This document shows, piece after piece, positions 43,559 to 53,266 of a DNA stretch of 64,000 bases. Position 1 is the stretch's first letter; each line of letters begins with the position of its first letter. The notes under the pieces are model-generated. The model saw only the letters and a list, made by a program, of their open reading frames with translations. It did no database searches and was not told the DNA's origin. A program made the position numbers and the translations under genes. The stretch comes from Guadua angustifolia (Eukaryota > Streptophyta > Magnoliopsida > Poales > Poaceae): the NCBI GenBank assembly GCA_036346375.1, contig CM070512.1, forward strand, positions 36,316,466 to 36,380,465, in the 5' to 3' direction.

Positions 43559-43627
43559 CGGAAAGAGAGGGATTCGAACCCTCGGTACAAAAAAATTGTA
43601 CAACGGATTAGCAATCCGCCGCTTTAG
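43559..43627 (-). pseudogene. trnS-GCU: Plastid trnS-GCU fragment
   Basis: The minus strand carries the 3' three quarters of the plastid serine tRNA: AAAGCGGCGGATTGCTAATC (anticodon GCU), variable arm GTACAA...TTGTAC, T arm GAGGGTTCGAATCCCTC and the 3' end TTTCCG. The acceptor 5' strand and D arm are missing, so it is not functional. Its neighbour rpl36 is not adjacent to trnS in grass plastomes, so the plastid pieces were joined before or during insertion. Confidence 0.88.
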
Positions 43628-43727
43628 ATTCTTATCCAAGACTTGTATCATTTGATGATGCCATGTGAATCGCTAGAAACATGTGAAGTGTATGGCTAAC
43701 CCAATAACGAAAGTTTCGTAAGGGGGA

Positions 43728-43841
43728 TTACCCCTGTCTTTGTTTATGCTTCGGATTGGAACAAATGACTCTAATTCGTCCACGCCTACGAATCAGTCGA
43801 CATTTTGTACAAATTTTATGAACAGAAGCTCCTATTTTCAT
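43728..43841 (-). pseudogene. rpl36: Plastid rpl36 copy (complete 37-codon frame)
   Basis: The minus strand encodes a 37-residue ribosomal protein L36 with the zinc-ribbon pattern C-x2-C (ICTKC), RRRGRIRVICSNPKHKQR and stop TAA. Downstream on the minus strand the sequence continues as the rpl36-rps11 spacer up to about 43650, where ATGGC (rps11 start) breaks off. A second short piece of the rpl36 start (CAGAAGCTCTTATTTTCAT) lies at about 43883-43901. This is nuclear plastid DNA (NUPT) inside a transposon and is not expected to be expressed. Confidence 0.88.
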
Positions 43842-43936
43842 ATTTCCGTATTCCTTTCTAGTGGCAGCAGCATTACAGACAAAGCATTACAGAAGCTCTT
43901 ATTTTCATAGTTTGTAATGTGATAGCAGCAGACAAA

Positions 43937-44150
43937 GCATTATCAGTGGCGGTTCTTAACTAGAACCGCCACTGATAAACTTATCTGTGGCGGTTCGTAA
44001 CAATAACCGCCACTGATAAAATTATCTGTGGCGGTTCGTATAAATAACCGCCACAGATAATTACTTATTAGTGGCGGTTTTTTATACGAACCGCCACGAG
44101 ATAGTTTATCGATGGCGGTTATTATTACGAACCGCCACCGATAATCCCAG
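43937..44150 (+). repeat. CACTA-2 internal array
   Basis: Same units as the terminal arrays (TTATCTGTGGCGGTT / AACCGCCACAGATAA in both orientations), placed between the transposase gene and gene 2, 10 kb from either far end. No CACTA terminus lies next to it, so it is not a buried element end. Confidence 0.85.
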
Positions 44151-44430
44151 AATATAAAGCTGCGCTTAAACCTAAACCCTAAACTCCGTCGATCACTCTT
44201 ACGCTCGACGCGCCCTGCGCTTGACGCTGCCCTGCGCCGACGCCGCCCCATCCGTGGTCGACGCCGCCGCGCTCCCGGCGTTACGCCGCAGACGCCGCCC
44301 GCTGCGGTCGACGCTGCCGACGCCGCCCCCGCTCCGACGTTGCCCGCCGCCTGCGCCGGCCCCGCCGCTGCGACGCCTAACGCCGCCCCTTTGAGCCCGA
44401 CGCCACCCCGGACTTCGCCATATCCGACCA
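44151..44430 (+). promoter_or_regulatory. TATA box and GC-rich first exon of CACTA-2 gene 2
   Basis: AATATAAAGC follows the internal array immediately, then a GC-rich block of GACGCCGCC type. A donor-like GTGAG/GTAAAA at about 44432 ends the block. The corresponding block in CACTA-1 is 11741-12060. Confidence 0.5.
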
Positions 44431-44624
44431 GTGAGGTAAAAACCCAGCCCCAGCTTGCTGTCCCCTTCCTTAGAAGAACTATGCATGATATACCCATGAG
44501 GATGGAAATCTTGACTGAATACAGTTAATTGTAAACATGAAACGAGGTGAACCACATTTGCAAAATTTAGTTGGAATCGATATAATCTGGTTGTGATGGA
44601 ATTGTCCAAAATTTTAATATCAGT

Positions 44625-44776
44625 CTGGTGACAATTCTAGCTAATATGTTAAGCACCTGCATAGCATAGAGTTGTCGAGGAATGGTTGGTGAAACATATA
44701 TGTCTACCTTTTCACGAAGAACACTTTTTATAAATGACCCTTTCTCACTAGTTGGCAAAGATGTAGGCCAGCCAAT
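44625..44776 (-). pseudogene. Possible captured host exons, unidentified
   Basis: On the minus strand, acceptor GATGCAG then IGWPTSLPTSEKGSFIKSVL and donor AAAAG/GTAGAC (exon 44708-44776, 23 codons). A 51-bp gap follows, then acceptor TATGCAG and VLNILARIV (44625-44656). Splice sites and open phases suggest a copied gene piece on the opposite strand to the element's genes. I do not recognise the protein, and a 51-bp intron is short. Confidence 0.3.
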
Positions 44777-45913
44777 CTGCATCAAGTTAGGAGGAAATAT
44801 GGACATAAGTAATGCATTTTAATTCCAATGTTTCAATCGAACAGCAAATGTAATTAGTTAGCTCAACAACACCATGTTACATAACAAGTAGCTGTGTAGT
44901 GTAAGAGAAATAAATAAAGATCTTATTGGACCAAAGAGGGCAGATGGGAGAAGAAACGGCCTGTACCCTGTTAAAGAAAAGTACCAGCATCCTTTCCTCA
45001 TCGCCACTAGCTTTCCTAGAAAACTATGAAGCTTTAGGAAAATAAACAATGTAACGAGGAAAAAAAACTCTCATGCAGCCCAGTCCAAACTATGTTGTTC
45101 ATAAAGGAGTAGAAAGGAATTATTAGAGGACAAACAAAAGGGAACAAGATAACAGGGTAAAACGTTCAAATCAGCGATGCCAATAGTTATAACCCAATGC
45201 AATAAAGAGATGATGATCAAGTTTGATGGGGCTAGAGAATCCAATATGCACCTCACTAAATCAGCATATATTGGTTCTGTCCAATTTGCACAATCTAGGC
45301 CAAGATTTTGAAATGCTGGTGAAAAAAAATGTTTAAGTGCGTTAAAATAACAAGATAGATAAGAAAGATACATACTTCCAAAGCTAGACTTCCATTCTAT
45401 TAAAGTCCTACATGTTTTACTCTGTACTATAGAAAACATATATTATGTAGGCCAATGCTGTCAATTTATCTACTTCATATGATGTTTTCCACTGGGATGT
45501 TTCCATTGTAAAAGCATACTGTTTTGCACTGAGGTTTGAACTTGAGAACATCATTTGTTCAAAACTAGTCTAGTCCAAGGAAGTTGAATTTAACAAAATT
45601 AGCACATAAAGAATGCACCCAAATCATTGATATTCTACTAAGAACTTCCTTATAAGTAAATCCATTCCACATTATGTAAATTAAGCACATTAAATTCAGA
45701 ACATGCACTCATTAAAGAAACATATGCGTTCTCACTTTTGCTCACCTCTTTTATTAATTTTCTATTAATTCAACACATTTGTTGTTATCTTTAACATTCT
45801 CCTAAGTTGATGTAGATGTTATAGATAGAGTTTCTTCATGATCTAACAATGGGACAACAAGAGTTTCGAATCCAACCTTGGTTACTCATCTTTTTCACCT
45901 TTAGTGGTGCGGG
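44777..45913. other. Unassigned part of CACTA-2 intron region
   Basis: AT-rich. A minus-strand stretch near 45220-45330 (NLGLDCANWTEPIYADLV) looks protein-like and could belong to the same unidentified gene piece as 44625-44776, but the frame breaks quickly. Confidence 0.3.
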
Positions 45914-46350
45914 TTATTTTGCATTCAGTTTCTCATTGTCAACATCAAATTGCACAATGTGGGAAACAACACTAGAAATAGGGGGTAAGTCGTTAGATAT
46001 ACTAGTCATACCAGCATGACGTATTGTACGATGCAACTCAATATGGTAATCTTGGATAGATTTGCACCCTTGTATAATTCTCTCAAAGTGGCGAAGTAGT
46101 TCTTCGCCATTATAGTATGGCATAAACTCACTTCTCATTATATCCTTAACTCTGACCAGGATGTAATGAGACTTTTCTAAAAAAATTATTGTCACCAATT
46201 ATAAGTGTAGTCCTCAAACTCAATAGTGTCTCACATCACCTCTTGAGTTTTGGGAAGTTTGTGAAATTTGAACACCTTTTCTATTTGTTTTTCCCAAGTG
46301 AAATATTCCTCTGAATCATTACTTCCATTGAATAGGAATTTCTCGTACTT
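45914..46350 (-). pseudogene. Ty3/gypsy gag fragment
   Basis: The minus strand reads KFLFNGSNDSEEYFTWEKQI, KVFKFHKLPKTQEV, then YYNGEELLRHFERIIQGC and SIQDYHIELHRTIRHAGM. This is the capsid pattern of retrotransposon gag (WE-x-IE-xIF ... QG-x-SIxDYHxE), of a lineage different from the Tekay elements in the window. Interrupted by stops; no pol next to it. Confidence 0.65.
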
Positions 46351-47145
46351 GTAACTTGCTATGATTAGTACTTAGTAGTAAGCAAAGACAACATGCATAT
46401 GTGGAATATAAGTTGAATCATTCATCCTCACCCTTCCACTTAAAGATATAAGTGAATTTCAAGACAACATATGTGTAAGGATAATGGCACTTATGTAATC
46501 AAGGAATGAATTATAAAATATAAGTGAGGCACCAAAACTCTACTACACAAGTCATAGAGAGACATTAACTTATTGCTTCAAGAATTCAAAAAGGCACAAC
46601 ATTTGGATGTAGGAATTATGGCTGAAAAATCGAATTGATATGCTTGTATGTGAAATGTATGAAGAAAACAATGAACTAGATGGATTGAAACAAAAACTAC
46701 GCGAAGGGAAAATGATTAACAACTAGTAGGAGAGATAGGAAGAATAGTTGAGGAAATACATTTATTCCTGGCTTAATCCCAATTATATGACTAGATGCCT
46801 TTTTATAGAAGTCTTTGACCAACTTCCTAATCACCTAGGACTCTAACTCAACTAGAAAAACAACCGGAATAGATACACAATCGAACTCTATCCTTAAAAA
46901 TTCATATCTAATTCTGATTACAAACTCCCTAACAAGAATCTATCTCCAACAACTCCTGAACTTGCTACTTTTTTTCTCTTCTATGTCTCTCCCTTTAACT
47001 ATTTTGTAATATCATTTGCTATTATGAAGTAGAGTAAGACACAACATTCAAAGATATAATGAAGATGAGTAAAATAGTCTTTTATAGATATGCCTTAGTG
47101 AAAGTCAAAAAAACTAAAATAACATATGAAATATGTAGTGCATTA
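46351..47145. other. AT-rich spacer, possibly LTR remnant of the gag fragment
   Basis: Lies on the 5' side of the minus-strand gag scrap and could be leftover LTR or leader, but I see no clean LTR ends. The last part leads to an acceptor-like ATATGTAG before the gene 2 ATG. Confidence 0.3.
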
Positions 47146-50144
47146 ATGGAGCCCGGAACCGAGCCTGTAATGGACGAGAGCCCGAGCAGGTACCTTACCC
47201 TCCACCCAACCACCGAAGGTGCCGAGGCCTCCACCCCTGTTGCAGATGATGCTCCTGTCGCAAGACGCCGAGGACGAGGGAGAAATAAGAAGCCTGAAGG
47301 CCGGTACACCATCTCGGAGGTCTCAGATACCGGGGCCCCTGTTGCACCGAAAAAATCAGCAGCAAAATACAGGTCAACATGCGGGTACATCGTAAGGGAA
47401 AAAGTGCCAATCACCTATTCGGATTGGCATAAAGTGCCCCGAGCCACCAAAGAGGATCTCTGGACAGAGCTCAGAGAGATCTTCGAATTTCCCGAAGGAG
47501 CCGAAGAACTCGTGCGTCGCGATGCATTGATGACCATGGATGCGGCGTGGAGAAACTTCAAGGCGAGGCTGAACGTAAATTATGTGAAGCAAAACCGGTC
47601 AGCCATCGGAGACTACCCAAGACTAGAGCCATATTGGGATGAGTTTGTGGCGATGAAGTAATCTAAAGCAGCAATGAAGTCCAGTGAGGACCACATTAGC
47701 ATCGCAAGAAGGAATACTCACCCCCACAGACTTGGCACAAGTGGGTACGCGGGTAAAATTGCTGAATGGGAGAGGCAAGAATTACAAGCGTTCCAATTGA
47801 CTGGCACAAGTCCCTTGCTCGGACTACCAGACCGAGTGAAGCACTACGTGCTAGCGAGGGCAGATATCTTGTCCAGTGGGAGTTTATCATTTAAGAGCAC
47901 AGAAGATGAAGCAATGACGCAGAGAGTTCATCAGTTTTACGCCCAGTCCACCCAAGGATCTTTCCACCCAGACAGGGAGAAAGACGAGCTAACAGCGGCC
48001 CTAGGAAACAAAGAGCACCCCAGTCGAACACGAGGCGTCGGGGTCAAGGTTCCATGGAAGATGGGATTCCCTGAGCACGAAGACTCTTATAGGAGTCGGA
48101 AGAGAGCTAAGGAAGAGCGGGCTGAGAAGGAAATGGAAAGGATGAAGGAAAGGATTCTGCAAGAATTACAAGGCACCATTCAAGAACAAGTTCAACGACA
48201 AGTACAAGAAGCCTTGAGCCAAGCGCAGGCCCACAACGTTCTCTCCAGCCCTACAGGTCGTCGCAGCAGTTGCGCGTCCACGCCAATGGCAGAAGCGGAC
48301 AACAACCATTATCCTGTGGACGACATAAAGGACCCCACACCCTGTCAGCTCAACGTGCCCGTGATGAACATATTTGTACAAGCTGCTACAGGGGTAGCTT
48401 ATCCGTGCCAAGAAGGGGGTGTCCTGCATAATGCCCCGATAGCGCCAGGTTATGCAAAGGTCCAGGTGGACACGGTACTTGCACAGTTTGCTGATATCGG
48501 GCTAGAAAAACCCGCCAATGACGAGATAACAACTCTAGGAAGTGTCGTCCACTCATTCATCCAGTGGCGCAAGCGTGACATCGTCTTGGACCATCGATGC
48601 CGCCTCTCTGCGGTATAATCCACGATCCGTCACCAAAGACATGAGAGTGAAACGGTGAAGGAGCAAGATGAGGTACAAAAGAAATCCATTGAGGACCCCA
48701 TAAAGATGGCCACTGTTAGTACTCCAAAGCAGAAACCGATAACACCTGGTACTTCAAAGGACAAACCTACAACCCCTGATCCCAAAAAATGGTACATTAG
48801 ACAAGCCATGTCAGCCAGATCAAGCGAAGCCAGGACCGAGTATGATGTTGTGCGAGAAAAAAGTAAGGGCAAGGCGAAGTCTGCTGACCAAGATTTTCAA
48901 CAAATATTGAAATTCGAGGTAGGGAAGCCCTTAGTCGCCGATTGGAAGTTAAAAGATATGACACCCATGATGCAGCGGTTACATGCATGGTACATGGAAT
49001 GATCCAACCAAGACGTACTCCCGAAGGTGATAACTGCAATTTTCCAAGACGAACATTTTCACCATGAGGGCGCTGGCTACTTCTTAATAGAATTTGATAA
49101 CTTGCACAACTTGTTCTATCAGGACGCCCTCGACATATGTTTTTTGAGATGCTGGTCACTGTAAGTGTCTAATACATCAATCTTGGTCTACATTCACGTA
49201 ATACTGATAAATGTCATGTCTAACTATTTCGTTATATAGATACGAGATGATTGAACTACGAAGAACCAAGGGGCCAGTGGGATTCCTCGACCCGGGAACA
49301 GTTTGCCAAACAGAAATCGTTAGAGTACCAAAGGAGGTCGAGGAGTACGTATATAAAGCTCTGATGAAACTACAAGACAAGGAGTTTATACTTTTCCCAT
49401 ACAATTTTAAGTAAGTGCCTCACTAGCTAGTTAAATTACTCGTTGATTTCGTTATTTACTCTGATGTAAGGACTAATGACTATGGCATCATGCATGTGTA
49501 TGTAGCTTCCACTGGATTCTCGTAATAATTCATCCAGAAAAGAGCAAGATGCTGATCATGGATCCACTGGATAAACCTAAAAAAGACTATGAAGTAATGA
49601 CACATTTAGTGAATCAGGCGTTCAAAAGGTATTGTCAGAAGAGCACGAGATACCAACCGTACCGCAAAAACCTTACGATCCGTACTAAGTTTCCGGTACG
49701 CACGAAAAAATATTCTTACATCGTATTTCATAGTAAATAGCTCCTTCGACGACATCTTAGTTCATTCATTTTTTGCAGTGTCACAAGCAGCCGCGAGGAA
49801 CAAATTTATGTGGGTACTTCGTGTGCCAGTACATGAGCGAAATCTTAGGTTGCACAATAAAAGACAATGACGTTGAGGTAAGTCATGCTGACATGACACA
49901 TTGATTCCCACCACTCAATTTCTATATACTTTCTTAACTTTGTTTTTTATACTTATAGCGCCTCAAGTTGTCTACGGTAGGACTGCTTCCTTCTGAAATC
50001 GAAGCCATTCAGGGCCAGCTCGCCTACTTCATCATGAAGGAAATAATCAACAAAAAAGGCGAGTTTTACGACGAAGACAACAATGATCCACTCCTCCATA
50101 CTCATGTCTCACATCACGTGTCTCCAGCCTCCGAAGACCCGTAG
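47146..50144 (+). pseudogene. CACTA-2 gene 2: TNP1/Transposase_24-like plus coiled coil plus Ulp1-like C48 protease
   Basis: Five exons with canonical sites: 47146-49160, 49240-49410, 49506-49695, 49779-49877 and 49959-50144; all phases join. N-terminal RRRGRGRNKKPEGRY, then the Transposase_24 block (SDWHKVPRATKEDLWTELRE; NTHPHRLGTSGYAGKIAEWE; GNKEHPSRTRGVGVKVPWK), a charged coiled coil (about 48080-48220), then a C48 peptidase with His-Trp in NFHWILVIIHP (exon 3), Asp in IMDPLD and Gln/Cys in KQPRGTNLCGYFVCQYM (exon 4), i.e. the full His-Asp-Gln-Cys set. The only lesions are in-frame stops TAA 47659, TAA 48616 and TGA 49000. TNP1-like proteins bind element ends. What the protease part does is unknown; it could act on SUMO-type conjugates. 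Confidence 0.82.
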
Positions 50145-50600
50145 GCTTCTAGTTTAGAAAACTAATTTAGGCTTTTGTTACATCAATTTTGTATCATTAT
50201 AAAGTGTAAATAACTCTTTGTTCCTTTGAAATGGGAACCCCTTCTTTTGTCAATGCCACTTCTTTTGTCAGTGGTTTACATGGTTATTTTTTCATATGAA
50301 GTTATTTCATGTGTTTGCCTTACATAGTTATTTTTTCATATGAAGTTATTTCATGTGTTTGTAATAGTTTGATAAACTAACCAAGTGAAAAAATTACTTG
50401 GTTTGTTTGATAAACTAACCAAGTGAAAAATGTTGATTGCTGCCATATAGCTTCTTCAGGTTCAATGTCACTTCTGTGTTTTGCAGAACATTTCCTGAAA
50501 AAGATAACTGTCAGTACCCTTCCTTTTTTATTGATGAACAAATTATATGAGTAAACGGCCCCAGTTTTCTCTGATCAATATTTTTGTTCTTTGATTGTAG
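50145..50600. other. 3' flank of gene 2 with short tandem duplications
   Basis: GTTATTTTTTCATATGAAGT... is duplicated at about 50284 and 50329, and GATAAACTAACCAAGTGAAA at about 50373 and 50408. It becomes the intron before the captured exons (acceptor GATTGTAG at 50600). Confidence 0.5.
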
Positions 50601-51529
50601 CCCCGGAGAAGAAACACCGCCTCCCATCTGCTTACAATAGGGATGAGGATTATATTAAATTTGAGAAAGAGGTTGTTAGCGTATATTTGAGATTCTGAAA
50701 TATAGTCTTCTTTTTATTGTTGCTTTTAGCTGATTGGTCAACCCTATTTAGGTGGAAGAGACTTTCCAACGGGCACTGGATGGGATTCATCAAGATAATT
50801 TAATACTGGAAATTAATGCGCTCAGGTGTGGCAATTTTTATATGTAGAATATTATAACACATAGAAGTGAGCAATCATTTCAGTATACTTTGGCCTGGAC
50901 ATTTTTTTTTGCTTGTGGATATTATACTGCAATTCTCCTCCTCTTTTTGAGGCATTAATGAGAATACAAGCAGAGGAAAAGGCAATTTTACAGCAAAAAC
51001 TATTTTGGTTCATTAAAAAAATAGATATCAAGATAAGTTGCAATGTTTTTCTTGTGGAACATTCGACTAACTAGACAGTCATATTCCACATACCCTTTAT
51101 TTTGCAGGAATATTGCAGTCATAATTTACACCTCCATTTGAAACAACAAATTATTTTCAGGGTGAAAGTTTATTAAGTATGTGAAAGTAGATTAACATTC
51201 TTTTCCCACATGAGAGCTTGCTTGTGTAGAGTAGGAAAAGGTTTTATGTCCATGTTATTGCAATTAATTTCTTGTGTTAGTTACTACAATGATATGTGTA
51301 GCATTTTTTGTTGTTTCATCTATTCAACCTACATATCATCGATAGTTTATGCTCATTCTGTAGTTTTGTCTGTTCTGTTGTTATAGTTATCAATTCATCA
51401 TGGTTGATTACTCTGCAATTTCATGTTTATATTTCAGGCTGTCTTATAACCTTCAACATGCGGATTGTGCGGGAGCTTTGTTCTACTCCATCATGAGGAG
51501 TGCATTAGTGGCTGCACAATCAACTAATG
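50601..51529 (+). pseudogene. Captured host gene exons: YABBY-like joined to eIF2B-epsilon-like
   Basis: Exon 50601-50671 reads PEKKHRLPSAYNR, the YABBY-domain signature (as in DL/CRABS CLAW types), running straight into DEDYIKFEKE. Exon 50752-50825 reads VEETFQRALDGIHQDN then LILEINALR; exon 51438-51529 reads LSYNLQHADCAGALFYS then IMRSALVAAQSTN. All splice sites are intact and phases join (AG|G). The second and third exons, with FEKE before them, match my recollection of the C-terminal part of plant eIF2B epsilon; the YABBY call is firmer. Introns are retained, so this is DNA-level capture, not retroposition. Same strand as the transposon genes. Confidence 0.55.
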
Positions 51530-52443
51530 GTAAGTTTTTTTTATGGATGCTATGTGATATTATGAACTGTGATGAATGTAAATCGTGATAACGGTTTGAT
51601 CACTTGTTAGGATATCTGGCTTTTTAACCTAGAAGTGATCCAGTTTACAGAGTAGATTAGCCCTTTTCTCCACCTCTGAGCATCCTGTCAGAATGGTCAT
51701 AGGAAAGAGCCTGTACTCTTAGCCGTGGTAACTGCCAAACAATAGTTTATGCTCTTTTTGTTTTGTGTCTTAATTTTATGGCATTGTGGTGCCGGCCATG
51801 CATCAACTTGCACGCTGATTAACTGCTCCACAGTACCACAATAGGCCTGGTAAAGGCAGCACCGCAGCAGGTCACTCTACCATCCCCACCAAGTATGTTG
51901 TCCGTAAGATCATAACCCATGCCAACCTGATTGGGTCATACTGGCTTATACTATTTCCAGTGTCCTTGGATGACTAGGCTCTTTCCTGTTTTGGTGCAGC
52001 ATTTTTACCTTCTTAGGTTATTTGGATGTCCATATATGTTACCTTTATGTGCTGAATCTAAGCTCTGCTCATGGTGGACTATCAGGTTAAGAACCTAGCC
52101 CTACTTAATCAATCCAAAAATTCGTTTGAACCTATCCTGTTTCTATTTTTAGCCATTTTAAATGTTTTAACTGGTAATTTATTTGTTTTCGGCTTTTCGC
52201 CACAACTGGTTCATGATTTATTTAGTCCATGGCCAGATCTGTTTTATGAATCTGCTGTGCTGGTCTAATCTGTAGACTGCAGTTGAATATTGGTGAATGT
52301 GCAGTCTAATAGCCAAGCCCATTGAAATTAGATGACTGAGCTAGGTCTTTTAGTTTGTTAGGCTCTGTTTGGAATGGATGGTTCTGGCAGGAATTTTGGA
52401 GGAACTATATTGTTTCCTGCATAATTTTATGCCAATTCAACAG
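51530..52443. other. Intron-like spacer between captured exons
   Basis: Mixed composition. 51840-51950 (ATAGGCCTGGTAAAGGCAGC...) is locally GC-richer and open, and might be another small captured piece, but I cannot name it. Confidence 0.3.
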
Positions 52444-52680
52444 AAATTTGTGCAAACTAGACTGCAAAACATAAATCTGTGCTTCCACTTTGAAGTGGAG
52501 CAGTAGGTTAATGGGGTATTCCTCAATTTCTTTGCGTTCAATAGAACCGCCGGAGTGTGGAGAATTAAAGCACTTGAAGATTCCGGAGGATGGATGGAGA
52601 GAACAACAGTAGAGGACATGGATATTGCTGTCCAGGCACATCTCAAGGGTTGGAAGTATCTGTTCCTTAACGATTTTGAG
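52444..52680 (+). pseudogene. Captured exon of a cellulose-synthase-like C (CSLC) glycosyltransferase
   Basis: One exon between TTCAACAG and the donor GAG/GTACAT. Reads TRLQNINL, FHFEVEQ-stop-VNGVFLNF, TAGVWRIKALEDSGGW, ERTTVEDMDIAV, HLKGWKYLFLND. This is the GT2 core of CSLA/CSLC Golgi glucan and mannan synthases, with the conserved VEDMD aspartates; FHFEVEQQVNG favours CSLC. A CAG-to-TAG stop and FAFNRTAG for FGFNGTAG show it is dead. The downstream exon is absent; the right array follows at 52880. Confidence 0.75.
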
Positions 52681-52879
52681 GTACATGATAAATTTCCTTA
52701 TGGTTTATGACTGTTCTATATTGTACTAAGACTTGTGATGACAATTCAAGTTGTGGTATACGATTATCCTTTCAGTGCCAGTGTATATGCAAAATCTGTG
52801 ATTGATGTATATGTTTCAGTGGGCATGGCTAGCAGCACCTGAGGCTAGCCCAAAATGCGATTTTTTCTTTTTTTCGTTA

Positions 52880-53266
52880 GGTACTATCTGTAGCGGTTGG
52901 TGGATAGAACCGCTACAGATAACATTATCCGTGGCGGTTCTATCCACCAACCGCCACAGAAAACAATATTATCTGTGGCGGTTCTATCTACAAACCGCCA
53001 CAGATAACAACATTATCGTGGCGGTTCTATCCACCAACCGCCAGATAATTAGTTATCTGTGGCGGTTGGTGGATAGAACCGCCACAGATAATGTTGTTAT
53101 CTGTGGCAGTTGGTCGATAGAATCGCCACAGATAATGTTATCTGTGGCAGTTCTAGAACCGCCACTGATAATCCTCGATTATCAGTGGCACTAAATCTGT
53201 GGCGGTTCAAAAACCGCCACTGATGACAGTTATGAACCGCCACTGATGACCTTTTTCAAGGTAGTG
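52880..53266 (+). repeat. CACTA-2 right subterminal array
   Basis: Repeats of TATCTGTGGCGGTT(GGTGGATAG)AACCGCCACAGATAA, many almost perfect palindromes, ending AAGGTAGTG. CAG and CTG are well kept here, unlike in the CACTA-1 arrays. Confidence 0.87.

Larger units (their letters stand above)
38870..53266 (+). mobile_element. CACTA-2, En/Spm-type DNA transposon (14.4 kb) nested in LTR2
   Basis: Left end CACTACTACAAAACAGCACA; right end reads AAGGTAGTG (complement begins CACTACCTTGAAAAAGG). Target duplication TTG at 38867-38869 and 53267-53269. Arrays of GTGGCGGTT / AACCGCCAC at both ends and internally. Encodes a fairly well preserved TNP2 transposase and a second TNP1/Ulp1-like gene, and carries plastid DNA, a retrotransposon gag scrap and host exons. 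Confidence 0.94.

Noticed and set aside
43728..43841. rpl36 as a functional nuclear gene transferred from the plastid
   Set aside because: No transit peptide, no promoter of its own, embedded in a transposon next to other plastid scraps.
43937..44150. Internal array as the end of a second, nested CACTA element
   Set aside because: No CACTA terminus or 3-bp duplication adjoins it, and CACTA-1 shows the same arrangement independently.
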